A DNA stretch of 25,724 nucleotides from a virus, in IMG/VR virus record IMGVR_UViG_3300008120_000741, positions 10,035 through 35,758 of that record, one strand, 5' to 3'. Below are positions 4,987 to 12,700 of the stretch, in pieces (position 1 is the first letter of the stretch; each line of letters opens with the position of its first letter). A program made the position numbers and the translations under genes. The notes beneath the pieces were generated by a model, which was not told where the DNA came from, made no database searches, and saw nothing but the letters and a program-made list of their open reading frames with translations.

Positions 4987-7608
4987 ATGGCAGGTTTCGC
5001 AATCAAGTCGTTCGGTGGTGTGTCTCCCAAAACGCCGCCACGTTACCTGCAAGATTCTCAGGCTCAGGTGGCTATTAACTGCCCGGTGTTTGCCGGCGCG
5101 CTTGTACCGCTTCCCGGTGTTTCTGCTTCCGCAGTGGCGACACTTAGTAGCGCAGGCACTCCTACTTCTATTTACCGCTACGGCCAAGATGTTGATGAGG
5201 ACGCGCGGTACTGGTTCAGCTGGAACTTCGATGTGGATGTTTGCCGTGGGCAGATCGCTGGCGATCCTGTGGAGTGGACTTTCTACACTGGTGATGGTCC
5301 GCCTAAAGCTACCTACAACACCATTGCGCTAGCTTCTTCTCCATACCCTGCGCAGACAATACCGCTTGGTGTACCTATCCCTAAGACGGCTTTACAAGCA
5401 ACCGTACCTACGTTTACACCTACTGCGTATGCAGCAGAATTGATTTTAGATGCGTCTGCGTTAGCGAACCTAACTACCGCCGGCTTAGAAATAAGTCTGG
5501 ATGATGGGACTAACTACACGCTGGTGACACTCCCTTCACTCCCTGCCACAAACAGAGCTACATACGTCAAAGATAGGATCAACGCGGTCGTAGTTGGTGT
5601 AACTGCTACTGTTGATCTCAATGATGTTTTAGTCACTACAACCGCTACTGGCACCTCCGCTACAATTTTATTCCGGGGGATTACCGGCTCAGCCACTTCA
5701 TACGACACAACTGGGCTTTTTACTTACAACGCCCTCGACTTACAGGCAACAGGCACAACGCGCGATCAGCCTTTGTATGTAATTAAACAAAGTCAGTGGG
5801 CGTCTATTGATAGCACTCTGCAGGTTAGGTTGCAAGCCACGAACACGTCTGGTGTTATGACGACTGTGTTCAACCAACTTGCCCCCGGGCCGTTCAGCAC
5901 TGCTTCTGATTTTGCCAATTGGCTAAACGCTAATTTTGTCAACCCGTATAGTGGCGCGCTAACTGTCGCAGCCTATGGTAACTCTGTTGTCGTTACTCCG
6001 GGGATTTATGGCCAGAGCACTGCTTCTCCATCTGTAGTGGGCAAGCTTAATTTCATCTTGGGCGAAGCAGACACCCCAGAAGAAACCAAATATCCAGTAG
6101 CGGCTGCGAAGGACACAGCAGGCACCGCCAGAATTATTCTCACACTGTCCCAGTTTAATGACTATGTGAAAGGCAAATTCTACGCGCTTACGCTGAACTC
6201 CGGTTCTGAGACTAAGGTGGAAGTACCAAGCAACTCCACACTATTTTTGAATATACCGAATTGTTCCATCACTCCGATCGGTGACGACTCTTCTGCGCTT
6301 CTTATTGAGACAATCACGCGGGGCACTACATCTAATATTAGATTCAGGGGCGGTACGTACCCTACAACTTCTACTAACTCGTATTTCACTCTATCCGCAG
6401 CTGGATACCAAGACGCTACCTCAGTGCCCGAGACTCGTGTATACACCTACACTTGGGTCAGCAAAGTGTCTGGTTTCGAATTTGAAAGTGGCCCAGCAGA
6501 AGCATCGCTGGCTGTTGATGTATACAAAGACCAGACTGTCACACTAAGCAACTTCGAACCGGCAGGTTTGTATAGTGGGTACATCCTTACTGCCCGCAGA
6601 ATATACAGGTCTGTCAATGGCGTGTATTTGTTTGTTGCTGAAATTCCTTCCGCGCAAACTTCATATATTGATGAAATATCGTCAGATGATTTGAGCGAAG
6701 AGATGATAGTAACTGGTTGGTCTGAGCCGCCAGCGACTTTGACTGGGCTAATTAACCTACCTAATGGGATAATGGCTGGGTTTACTGGCCGAGATATTTA
6801 TTTTTGTGATCCATACCACCCTCATGCTTGGCCTCAATCCTATGTGCAAACAGTAGATTACCCGGTGGTTGGTCTAGGTCGCATGGATACTACGTTGGTC
6901 GTGCTGACTAAGGGCGTGCCGTATTTTATACAAGGCTCCCACCCAGACAGCATGGTTGTGGTTAAGTCAGACCTGCAACAAGCTTGCGCATCTAAGCGCA
7001 GCATCGTTAGTGTGAATGGCTCTGTAATTTACGCCAGCCCAGATGGACTAATTATGTTGGCATCTGGCGGTTCACGAATCATTACTGATGGCATGTTTAC
7101 CCGCGCTCAGTGGCAATCTCTCGTGCCGGAGTCAATTCATGCCTACACCCACGATAACAAGTATGTAGCGTTCTACGATACTGGGGATGTACAGGGCGGG
7201 TTTGTCTACGATCTTATTTCAGGACAGTTTATTTTTCATAATCTGTACGCTACTGCAGGTTTCAATGATTTGCTACGTGACCAATTGTTTTTGGCGTTTG
7301 CGAACAACACCATTAAAAAATGGTTCGATGGCACCAATCTGTCGTATACATGGCGTTCAAAAATATTTACGATGCCGCGAGTGTTGAGTCTGGGTTGTGC
7401 CAAAGTAGAGGCTGAATCTTACCCAGTCACAGCTAGATTTTATTGCGACAACTCAACTACGCCATTCCATACCCAGACCGTAACAAGCCGAACTATGTTT
7501 AAACTGCCGCCTACATCGGGCAGAGATTGGGAAGTGCAGCTTGAGGGTACCGCGCAGGTATTTAGCGTAGTAGTCGCGCAGTCTGCGGAGGAAATAGCCA
7601 ATGCGTAG
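4987..7608 (+). CDS. Large tail structural protein, nozzle / tubular protein-like
   Basis: This 873-residue beta-rich protein starts at ATG 4987 behind AAGGAGT. It has no signal peptide or membrane segment. The N-terminus (FGGVSPKTPPRYLQDSQAQV) resembles the first strand of podoviral nozzle proteins. The middle is rich in threonine, serine, alanine and valine and probably immunoglobulin-like. From about residue 530 come repeated blade-like segments: ILTARRIYRSVNG, LFVAEIPSAQTSY, LPNGIMAGFTGRDIYFCDP, LVVLTKGVPYFIQGSHPD, SVNGSVIYASPDGLIML and IHAYTHDNKYVAFYD. Such segments suggest a beta-propeller like T7 gp12-type nozzles. It is followed by the fibre gene with an 8-base overlap. A structural role is well supported by size, composition and position. 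The exact identity as nozzle is inference. Confidence 0.6.
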   Translation: MAGFAIKSFGGVSPKTPPRYLQDSQAQVAINCPVFAGALVPLPGVSASAVATLSSAGTPTSIYRYGQDVDEDARYWFSWNFDVDVCRGQIAGDPVEWTFYTGDGPPKATYNTIALASSPYPAQTIPLGVPIPKTALQATVPTFTPTAYAAELILDASALANLTTAGLEISLDDGTNYTLVTLPSLPATNRATYVKDRINAVVVGVTATVDLNDVLVTTTATGTSATILFRGITGSATSYDTTGLFTYNALDLQATGTTRDQPLYVIKQSQWASIDSTLQVRLQATNTSGVMTTVFNQLAPGPFSTASDFANWLNANFVNPYSGALTVAAYGNSVVVTPGIYGQSTASPSVVGKLNFILGEADTPEETKYPVAAAKDTAGTARIILTLSQFNDYVKGKFYALTLNSGSETKVEVPSNSTLFLNIPNCSITPIGDDSSALLIETITRGTTSNIRFRGGTYPTTSTNSYFTLSAAGYQDATSVPETRVYTYTWVSKVSGFEFESGPAEASLAVDVYKDQTVTLSNFEPAGLYSGYILTARRIYRSVNGVYLFVAEIPSAQTSYIDEISSDDLSEEMIVTGWSEPPATLTGLINLPNGIMAGFTGRDIYFCDPYHPHAWPQSYVQTVDYPVVGLGRMDTTLVVLTKGVPYFIQGSHPDSMVVVKSDLQQACASKRSIVSVNGSVIYASPDGLIMLASGGSRIITDGMFTRAQWQSLVPESIHAYTHDNKYVAFYDTGDVQGGFVYDLISGQFIFHNLYATAGFNDLLRDQLFLAFANNTIKKWFDGTNLSYTWRSKIFTMPRVLSLGCAKVEAESYPVTARFYCDNSTTPFHTQTVTSRTMFKLPPTSGRDWEVQLEGTAQVFSVVVAQSAEEIANA

Positions 7609-9058
7609 CCTGCCGCGAATAGCTTCTACCATTCCTAATGACCTTCGCAACTTTCTTGATAAAGTTCGTGAATACATCACTAATGGAGACGAGAACCGAT
7701 TCGTAACAGTAAAAGAGCTACGCGCCGGCGGAGTTGTTGGCACTACACCTAGTGGTTCGTTGACGTTGCCAACGGTATACACCGTGGATGAGCCCGGTGT
7801 ACCTACAGGTTTAGCTGCGGCTGGTGCGCTAGACAATATCATCGTTACATGGAACGCGCCTAACTACAACGGGCATTCGTACACAGAAGTATGGGCTGCT
7901 GCTACAAACGACTTTTCTGCAAAAGCTCTCGTTGGGATGTCTGCAGGAGTTACGTTCACCCACGCTATTGGGTCGAGTGCTACTAGATACTACTGGATTC
8001 GGTTTGTAAATACAGAGAATCTAGCAGGCCCATATAACTCCACTGTGGGGGTGATGGGGCAAACTGGCACTGACCCTGAGTACTACATCAATGTATTGTC
8101 GGATGAGTATGGTGTAACAGGTCCGGCACCATTTTTTCATCTCGATTCACCGACAGTAATTAACGGCGTTACGATCCCTGCCGGTACTTATATAAAAGAA
8201 GCATGGATCGCCGACGCTACAATTGGCAATGCCAAAATAAGAAACTTAGCGGTAGATACTGCAAAAATTGCAAATCTGTCCGTCACTTCTTTAAAGCTCG
8301 ATGATCTTGCTGTAACAAACGCGAAGATCGCCGCGCTAGCTGTTGACTCCGCGAAGATCGCCGCACTAGCTGTAACTGAAGCAAAGATTGCGGATTTAGC
8401 CGTTACCAATGCGAAGATCGCCAACCTAGCTGTGGAGTCAGCAAAGATTGCTGACTTGGCTGTTACCAATGCGAAGATCGCTGCGCTGGCTGTTGATTCT
8501 GCAAAGATCGCTGATTTAGCTGTGACCAACGCAAAGATCGCTGCGTTGGCTGTTGATTCTGCAAAGATCGCTGATTTAGCTGTAACCAATGCAAAGATCG
8601 GTGCGCTGGCTGTTGACTCGGCGAAGATTGCCTCATTGGCTGTAACAGAAGCAAAAATAGGCAATCTTGCAGTCACCACAGCCAAGATCGGAGACTTTGC
8701 GGTTTCGGCGGCTACCTTTGTCAATGGTGCGACAGTTACTTTTACTCCGCCGTCAAACTCCAGCATCCTTGCTATTTGCAGGGGGTTTGCTTCTGAAACA
8801 GCTCAAGATAATCAGTCTACTATTTCTTACATACGTATTAGAAAAAATGGAAATGTTTATGACGATGCCCAAGCGCCTGTTTGCGTATCTTATCCAGACC
8901 CCAACGGTGGGTGGGCAAGGGTATGGGCGGATATGGTTGTGGCGTTCCAAGACACCGGTACCGGTGCACAGATTTCATACAATGCCACAAACTTTAACAA
9001 CCAAGGTTTTTTGCCGTATGACGCTTTTCAATGGGCTGTGTTTATTCTGAAGAAATAA
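7601..9058 (+). CDS. Tail fibre with FN3-like domain and decapeptide repeat rod
   Basis: This 485-residue protein starts at ATG 7601, eight bases after GGAGGA and overlapping the previous stop. Layout: N-terminal attachment region 1-60; fibronectin type III-like domain at about 66-152 (PGVPTGLAAAGALDNIIVTW to YYWIRFVNTENLAGP); a linker with INGVTIPAGTYIKEAWIADA at 187-206, a motif that in phage host-specificity (J-like) proteins precedes fibre repeats; sixteen decapeptide repeats AKIxxLAVxx at 211-370; and a beta-rich C-terminal head at 371-485, probably the receptor-binding tip. Two small genes that often follow fibres come next. It would bind the host surface. The repeat number is likely to vary between relatives. 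Confidence 0.8.
   Translation: MRSLPRIASTIPNDLRNFLDKVREYITNGDENRFVTVKELRAGGVVGTTPSGSLTLPTVYTVDEPGVPTGLAAAGALDNIIVTWNAPNYNGHSYTEVWAAATNDFSAKALVGMSAGVTFTHAIGSSATRYYWIRFVNTENLAGPYNSTVGVMGQTGTDPEYYINVLSDEYGVTGPAPFFHLDSPTVINGVTIPAGTYIKEAWIADATIGNAKIRNLAVDTAKIANLSVTSLKLDDLAVTNAKIAALAVDSAKIAALAVTEAKIADLAVTNAKIANLAVESAKIADLAVTNAKIAALAVDSAKIADLAVTNAKIAALAVDSAKIADLAVTNAKIGALAVDSAKIASLAVTEAKIGNLAVTTAKIGDFAVSAATFVNGATVTFTPPSNSSILAICRGFASETAQDNQSTISYIRIRKNGNVYDDAQAPVCVSYPDPNGGWARVWADMVVAFQDTGTGAQISYNATNFNNQGFLPYDAFQWAVFILKK
8231..8710 (+). repeat. Sixteen tandem 30-bp units (60-bp dimers) inside the fibre gene
   Basis: Sixteen in-frame units of 30 bases encode AKI-x-x-LAV-x-x without a single register break. 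In the central part the units pair into 60-bp dimers, most nearly identical between about 8461 and 8620, where the variable pairs alternate TN and DS. Divergence increases toward both ends, the usual picture of a tandem array that grows and shrinks in the middle. The array also keeps a long antisense frame open (8188-8766), which I treat as a by-product. Confidence 0.9.
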
Positions 9059-9059
9059 A

Positions 9060-9410
9060 ATGGAAGAGAAAACATACTACGATCAACAGGGGCGAATAGT
9101 CTACGCATACAGCGCGTCTGGTATTGATATTGATGTTTCCGACTATGAACAGTATCCGTATATTGAGCTAGTCGGCGACCCGAGGAAACAGTATGTAAAC
9201 AACGGCGAGTTACTTGAGCGTCTACCTAACCCCGCCGAAGTAGTTGGTAATACGATCGTTGGAGTACCAGTAGCCGGCGAGCTTGTCATCGAAGGCACCA
9301 CATACCCTATCGCGGCGGGGGATACTGAACTTGACTTCAGTCCGGGTGTGAATCGTTTTGCTCTGTACTGCTTCCCTTACTTAGATAAACACTTCGAGGT
9401 GGTGGTATGA
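9060..9410 (+). CDS. Small fibre-downstream protein, beta-rich
   Basis: This 116-residue protein starts at ATG 9060, one base after the fibre stop TAA (9056-9058), with a weak GAAG upstream, so it is likely coupled. It is rich in tyrosine, glycine and valine and acidic residues: YYDQQGRIVYAYSASGIDID near the N-terminus, then VPVAGELVIEGTTYPIAAGD and YCFPYLDKHFEVVV at the end. This resembles small proteins found directly behind tail fibres, some of which cap or help assemble the fibre, but I cannot name a family. It overlaps the next gene through ATGA at 9407-9410. Confidence 0.65.
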   Translation: MEEKTYYDQQGRIVYAYSASGIDIDVSDYEQYPYIELVGDPRKQYVNNGELLERLPNPAEVVGNTIVGVPVAGELVIEGTTYPIAAGDTELDFSPGVNRFALYCFPYLDKHFEVVV

Positions 9411-9595
9411 CGAACAAAATCACTCACCGCACAGACTACTCGGTGGTTAGAGCTAGGACGTACCCAAAAATTGCCGACCAGTTGGATATGTTGTGGCACG
9501 CAATGGACAGGGGGGAATTACCAAAAGTACAACAGTTCTACGATGCAATTAAGGCTGTAAAAGACAGCGCGCCGAAACCAGATTTATCAGAGTAA
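9407..9595 (+). CDS. Small tail-associated protein (62 aa)
   Basis: ATG 9407 overlaps the previous stop in ATGA, implying coupled translation. The 62-residue product contains RTYPKIADQLDMLWHAMDRG followed by a helix ending in FYDAIKAVKDSAPKPD. Short proteins with a YPxIxDQLDxLW motif and an IxAVKxxxPKP end are common immediately downstream of tail fibre genes in many tailed phages. They are often annotated as tail assembly or XkdW-like proteins. The exact function is unknown. Confidence 0.7.
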   Translation: MTNKITHRTDYSVVRARTYPKIADQLDMLWHAMDRGELPKVQQFYDAIKAVKDSAPKPDLSE

Positions 9596-9599
9596 CCTC

Positions 9600-9628
9600 T
9601 TCACATATTGTTAACCTTGTGATATACA
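9600..9628 (+). promoter_or_regulatory. Possible sigma70-type promoter before the GNAT-like gene
   Basis: TTCACA (9600-9605) and TATACA (9623-9628) are separated by 17 bases, the ideal spacing. Transcription would begin close to ATG 9635, giving a nearly leaderless mRNA, which agrees with the absence of a Shine-Dalgarno sequence there. TCACA (9601-9605) and TGTGA (9618-9622) also form an inverted repeat that could be an operator. This is a short pattern match and could be chance. Confidence 0.25.
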
Positions 9629-9634
9629 CGGCGC

Positions 9635-10054
9635 ATGGCAGACCTTGTACTTTACGATCGAGAAAGAGTGGCGGATTGGGTTGCCGGCAGGGTTGGGCAG
9701 CAGGTGCAGTGGGAAGGGTATAACGCTTTTGGGGTAGAGCAAGGCGGGCAGTTGGTTGCTGGCGTTGTCGTCCATCAGATTAACGGAGCCAACGCAATTT
9801 GCCACATAGCAATAGACAAGCCGGGTAAGACCTTGTTCTCCCTCTTTTTCGTAGTGGGCGACTACTGCTTCAGGCAGTTAGGGCTCAAGCGGCTGACAGG
9901 TATGGTGCCCACAAACGAACCACACATTATTGCGTTCGACAAGAAGCTTGGGTTTGAAGAAGAATTTGTAATGAAGGATGCCGCCCCCGGGGCGGATTTG
10001 ATGGTCTTGGTCATGTGGGCAGATAAGTGCCGCTGGCTAAAGAGAGGACATTGA
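9635..10054 (+). CDS. GNAT-like acyltransferase fold protein of the virion module
   Basis: This 139-residue protein has GNAT features: an N-terminal helix, the central strands QLVAGVVVHQI and AICHIAID, a helix after LFSLFFVVGDYCFRQLGLKR, the strand LTGMVPTNEPHIIAFDKKLGF (an acetyl-CoA fold motif with N/F-x-x-x-x-GF), and a final EEEFVMKD strand. Position just ahead of the ejection proteins recalls T7 gene 13, and phage GNAT-like proteins in this slot are usually annotated as acetyltransferases. The canonical Q/RxxGxG/A pyrophosphate loop is not clear (GKTLFS stands near it), so catalysis is uncertain. It has no good ribosome binding site before ATG 9635. Confidence 0.7.
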   Translation: MADLVLYDRERVADWVAGRVGQQVQWEGYNAFGVEQGGQLVAGVVVHQINGANAICHIAIDKPGKTLFSLFFVVGDYCFRQLGLKRLTGMVPTNEPHIIAFDKKLGFEEEFVMKDAAPGADLMVLVMWADKCRWLKRGH

Positions 10055-10055
10055 T

Positions 10056-11084
10056 ATGGGCGGAAAATCAGCACCGGCACCGGACTATGCTCCGTTAGCG
10101 CAGGCAAGTAGGGAAGCGGCGCAAATTATGGGCGCTCTTGGCAAAGAGCAGCTTGCGTTTGGTCGGCAACAATACGCCGAGCTATCTCCACTCCTACGTG
10201 GTATCGCTGACACGCAACAGCAAGCGCAGCGCGAGCAGATGAACCAAGCGCGCGATTATTATGACTATATGCGGTCTACTTACCGCCCGGTTGAGCGTGG
10301 TCTAGTTGCTGAAGCCCAGCGGTTTGATACCGAGGCGTATAGAGATCAATTGGCAGCACAAGCAGCTGCAGACGCAGGGCGTGCATTTACCGCCACTCAA
10401 GCAGCGAGCCAACGGGCCATGGGGGCGATGGGGGTTAATCCTGCTTCTGGGCGCTTTGCTGGTATGCAGAACCAAGCCAATCTGGGGCTGGCAGCACAAC
10501 GCGCCGCCGCTATGACAGGTACACGCCAGCAGGCTCAGCAAATGGGCTACGCCCGCAAATTGGATGTCACAGGGCTTGGTCGTGGCCTCCCCGGCGCTTC
10601 GACTGCTGCATACGGAAGCGCGACCGGCGCCGGCACTGCTGCTGGCCAATCCTACATGGCACCGGGTAATCAATTTGCTAACATCTTTGGACAGGGCGCG
10701 CAGACGATTGGACAAGGACTTAATATGCAGAACCAAGGACTTGGCCAGATTCTCAGTACGCAAGGACAAGTGTACGGGCAGTCGATGGCTGCTGGTGATC
10801 CGTTCGCGCAAATCGTTGGCACCGGCCTTGGGGCTTGGGCTGGTGGCGGGTTCAAAGGTCTGTCTGACATCCGAGTTAAAGAAAACATTGAGCGCGTCGG
10901 TACGCACTTCCGCACCCAGTTGCCGATCTATGAGTTCAACTACATCCACATCCCCGAAAAGCGGTTCCGTGGTGTCATGGCGCAGGATGTTGAGAAAGTA
11001 TTCCCTGACGCAGTTGAGACAATGCACGACGGCATCAAGACGGTTAACTACGCGATGCTCGGCATGGAAATGGAGGAAGTTTAA
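10056..11084 (+). CDS. Internal virion-like protein with C-terminal S74 chaperone domain
   Basis: This 342-residue protein starts at ATG 10056 after AGAGGA. Residues 1-260 are alanine, glutamine and glycine rich with long helices (for example LAAQAAADAGRAFTATQAAS) and a glycine-glutamine-asparagine segment at about 210-250, similar in composition to T7 gp14-type ejection proteins. Residues 270-342 are a peptidase S74 intramolecular chaperone domain: LSDIRVKENIERVG with Ser270-Asp271 at the expected self-cleavage point and Lys275, then YEFNYI, FRGVMAQDVEKVFPDAV and a final VNYAMLG. S74 domains trimerise and fold fibres or spikes and then cut themselves off, so this protein is probably trimeric and processed before Ser270. 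Whether it is a true ejection protein or a fibre-like component is open. Confidence 0.72.
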   Translation: MGGKSAPAPDYAPLAQASREAAQIMGALGKEQLAFGRQQYAELSPLLRGIADTQQQAQREQMNQARDYYDYMRSTYRPVERGLVAEAQRFDTEAYRDQLAAQAAADAGRAFTATQAASQRAMGAMGVNPASGRFAGMQNQANLGLAAQRAAAMTGTRQQAQQMGYARKLDVTGLGRGLPGASTAAYGSATGAGTAAGQSYMAPGNQFANIFGQGAQTIGQGLNMQNQGLGQILSTQGQVYGQSMAAGDPFAQIVGTGLGAWAGGGFKGLSDIRVKENIERVGTHFRTQLPIYEFNYIHIPEKRFRGVMAQDVEKVFPDAVETMHDGIKTVNYAMLGMEMEEV

Positions 11085-11086
11085 TC

Positions 11087-12682
11087 ATGGCGAATTTTGC
11101 ACGCGGTTTGGCATCTGGTTTCGATACCGGCATTAAGATTGGCGAGGCTCTGCGACGCAAACAAATGCGCGACGAGTTCGAGGCCGCTCAGCAGGAAAAA
11201 GAATTTCAGAAGTACACGCCGGCGCAAGCCCTGCAGATGCAGCAGGAAGCGGCCATGGTTGATGAACAAGGTCGTCCGATGTACCGATTTACAATCGAGC
11301 CGGGCTCTACGTCATATCAACGCCAGCAAATAACCTATCCCGAAATGCAAGCTCGTGGGGAGTACACACCCGACTTCAGCGGCTATGGTTTGGGTACGCC
11401 AGAAAGCATAATGTACCGCACGCCTCCGGGCGGCGCGATGGAAGGGCCCATTGATCTAACGGGTGTCGCCAACTACGCTCCTGCACGGGGCCTGTCTGTT
11501 TCCGAGGGCAACTACACACCTACACTTTTGCCAAGCCAGCGCCCAGAAGAGTCTGATCTGTATAGACAGTTAATGACTCGTTATGGCGAGTCTACGACTA
11601 TGGCCCCCAAGGCTACTGAATATCTTGGTAAGACTTACGAAGGTGGGTTAACGCCGCAAGCACGAGACGCCGCTTTGATGTCTCGGTATGCAGATATTAT
11701 TTCGCGAGAAGACCCGATTGAGGGTATGAAGCTTCGCACTATGGCTGCGCAAGAAGCTCGTGCAGCCGAAGAGTCCCCGCTAAGACTTCAGAACTTACGG
11801 CAGCAAATCGCCACTGGGCAGATCGATCTTGAGACAAAAGGCTTTGCTTTGCAAGACCTTAAAGCTACTAGGTCGTTGACTGACTTCATGGCGGCAAATC
11901 CCAATGCGTCTACCAAGGATATTTTTGCCAAAGCTGATGAACTGAAAATGAGCCCGAAAGCACGTGGCGAGATTATTCAGCAATTGACTGGTGTATCCCA
12001 AGGTGAACTCGATCTGGCCAAAACTCAGATCACTAAACAAATATCTGGACTAGACCGCAAACAGCTTTTGCAGGCACACAAAGATAACCCTAATATCACG
12101 CCCGGCGCACACTATGAAGAGGCAGTTGATAAGAAAGGCAATATTTCTTTGTATTTGGTTGACACTAATACTGGCCAGCGGCTGACTGATAAGCCTGATT
12201 TTGTAGGTAGCGCAGCTGAGGTAGATAAGTATTTGCGCACTGCAGCTACGGCTCCAGAAACTTTGCTCGACTACACAATGAACCTGAAGAAGACTCAGGC
12301 CGACATTCTTTCCAAACAAGCTGGTGCTGCCAAAGACTTCGCAGCTGCACAGTACTATGGAGCAGGTGGTGGGCTCGGCAAATCATCGTTTGAAGTCGCC
12401 GGATTCGACAAAGACAACACGCCTATTCTGTTCGACCGCCAGACAGGTTACTTCGGTCGTAGAGACGGCAAGCCAATTCAGGACGCAGACTTCACTAAGA
12501 AATTCCGTGGTGCGGAAGCGACTAGCGTTACCCGTCAAGAAGAGATCGCTTACGGCAAGATGCTTGAGTCCGACGAGTGGCAGCGCGCTCGTACTGCTGC
12601 TGACCAAGCTAAGGTTATGCGCAAATTTAATCTTGACCCAGAGAAGTTCCGCATGGCTCCTATCCCCGGCGGCGGTTGGTAA
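11087..12682 (+). CDS. Putative internal virion (ejection) protein, middle member
   Basis: This 531-residue protein starts at ATG 11087 behind GGAGG (11072-11076). It is helical and rich in glutamine, alanine, glutamate and lysine, without signal peptide or membrane segment. The N-terminus (FARGLASGFDTGIKIGEALR) is an amphipathic helix of the type seen at the start of many phage internal proteins, followed by a coiled-coil stretch at about 20-60 and an extended proline, tyrosine and glycine region at about 85-160. The C-terminal half is again helical and ends in PIPGGGW. By order it would match the second of the three ejection proteins of short-tailed phages (T7 gp15 position). Sequence similarity to gp15 is not visible to me, so the assignment rests on context. 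Confidence 0.6.
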   Translation: MANFARGLASGFDTGIKIGEALRRKQMRDEFEAAQQEKEFQKYTPAQALQMQQEAAMVDEQGRPMYRFTIEPGSTSYQRQQITYPEMQARGEYTPDFSGYGLGTPESIMYRTPPGGAMEGPIDLTGVANYAPARGLSVSEGNYTPTLLPSQRPEESDLYRQLMTRYGESTTMAPKATEYLGKTYEGGLTPQARDAALMSRYADIISREDPIEGMKLRTMAAQEARAAEESPLRLQNLRQQIATGQIDLETKGFALQDLKATRSLTDFMAANPNASTKDIFAKADELKMSPKARGEIIQQLTGVSQGELDLAKTQITKQISGLDRKQLLQAHKDNPNITPGAHYEEAVDKKGNISLYLVDTNTGQRLTDKPDFVGSAAEVDKYLRTAATAPETLLDYTMNLKKTQADILSKQAGAAKDFAAAQYYGAGGGLGKSSFEVAGFDKDNTPILFDRQTGYFGRRDGKPIQDADFTKKFRGAEATSVTRQEEIAYGKMLESDEWQRARTAADQAKVMRKFNLDPEKFRMAPIPGGGW

Positions 12683-12700
12683 CTAGATACAGAGAACATC

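Noticed and set aside
8188-8766. 192-codon minus-strand gene opposite the fibre repeats
   Set aside because: It mirrors the 30-bp periodicity of the fibre gene, has no neighbours on that strand, and no convincing start signal.
10302-11027. 241-codon minus-strand frame opposite the S74 protein
   Set aside because: It is a shadow of the plus-strand gene, whose S74 motifs are clear; the antisense product shows no recognisable domain.
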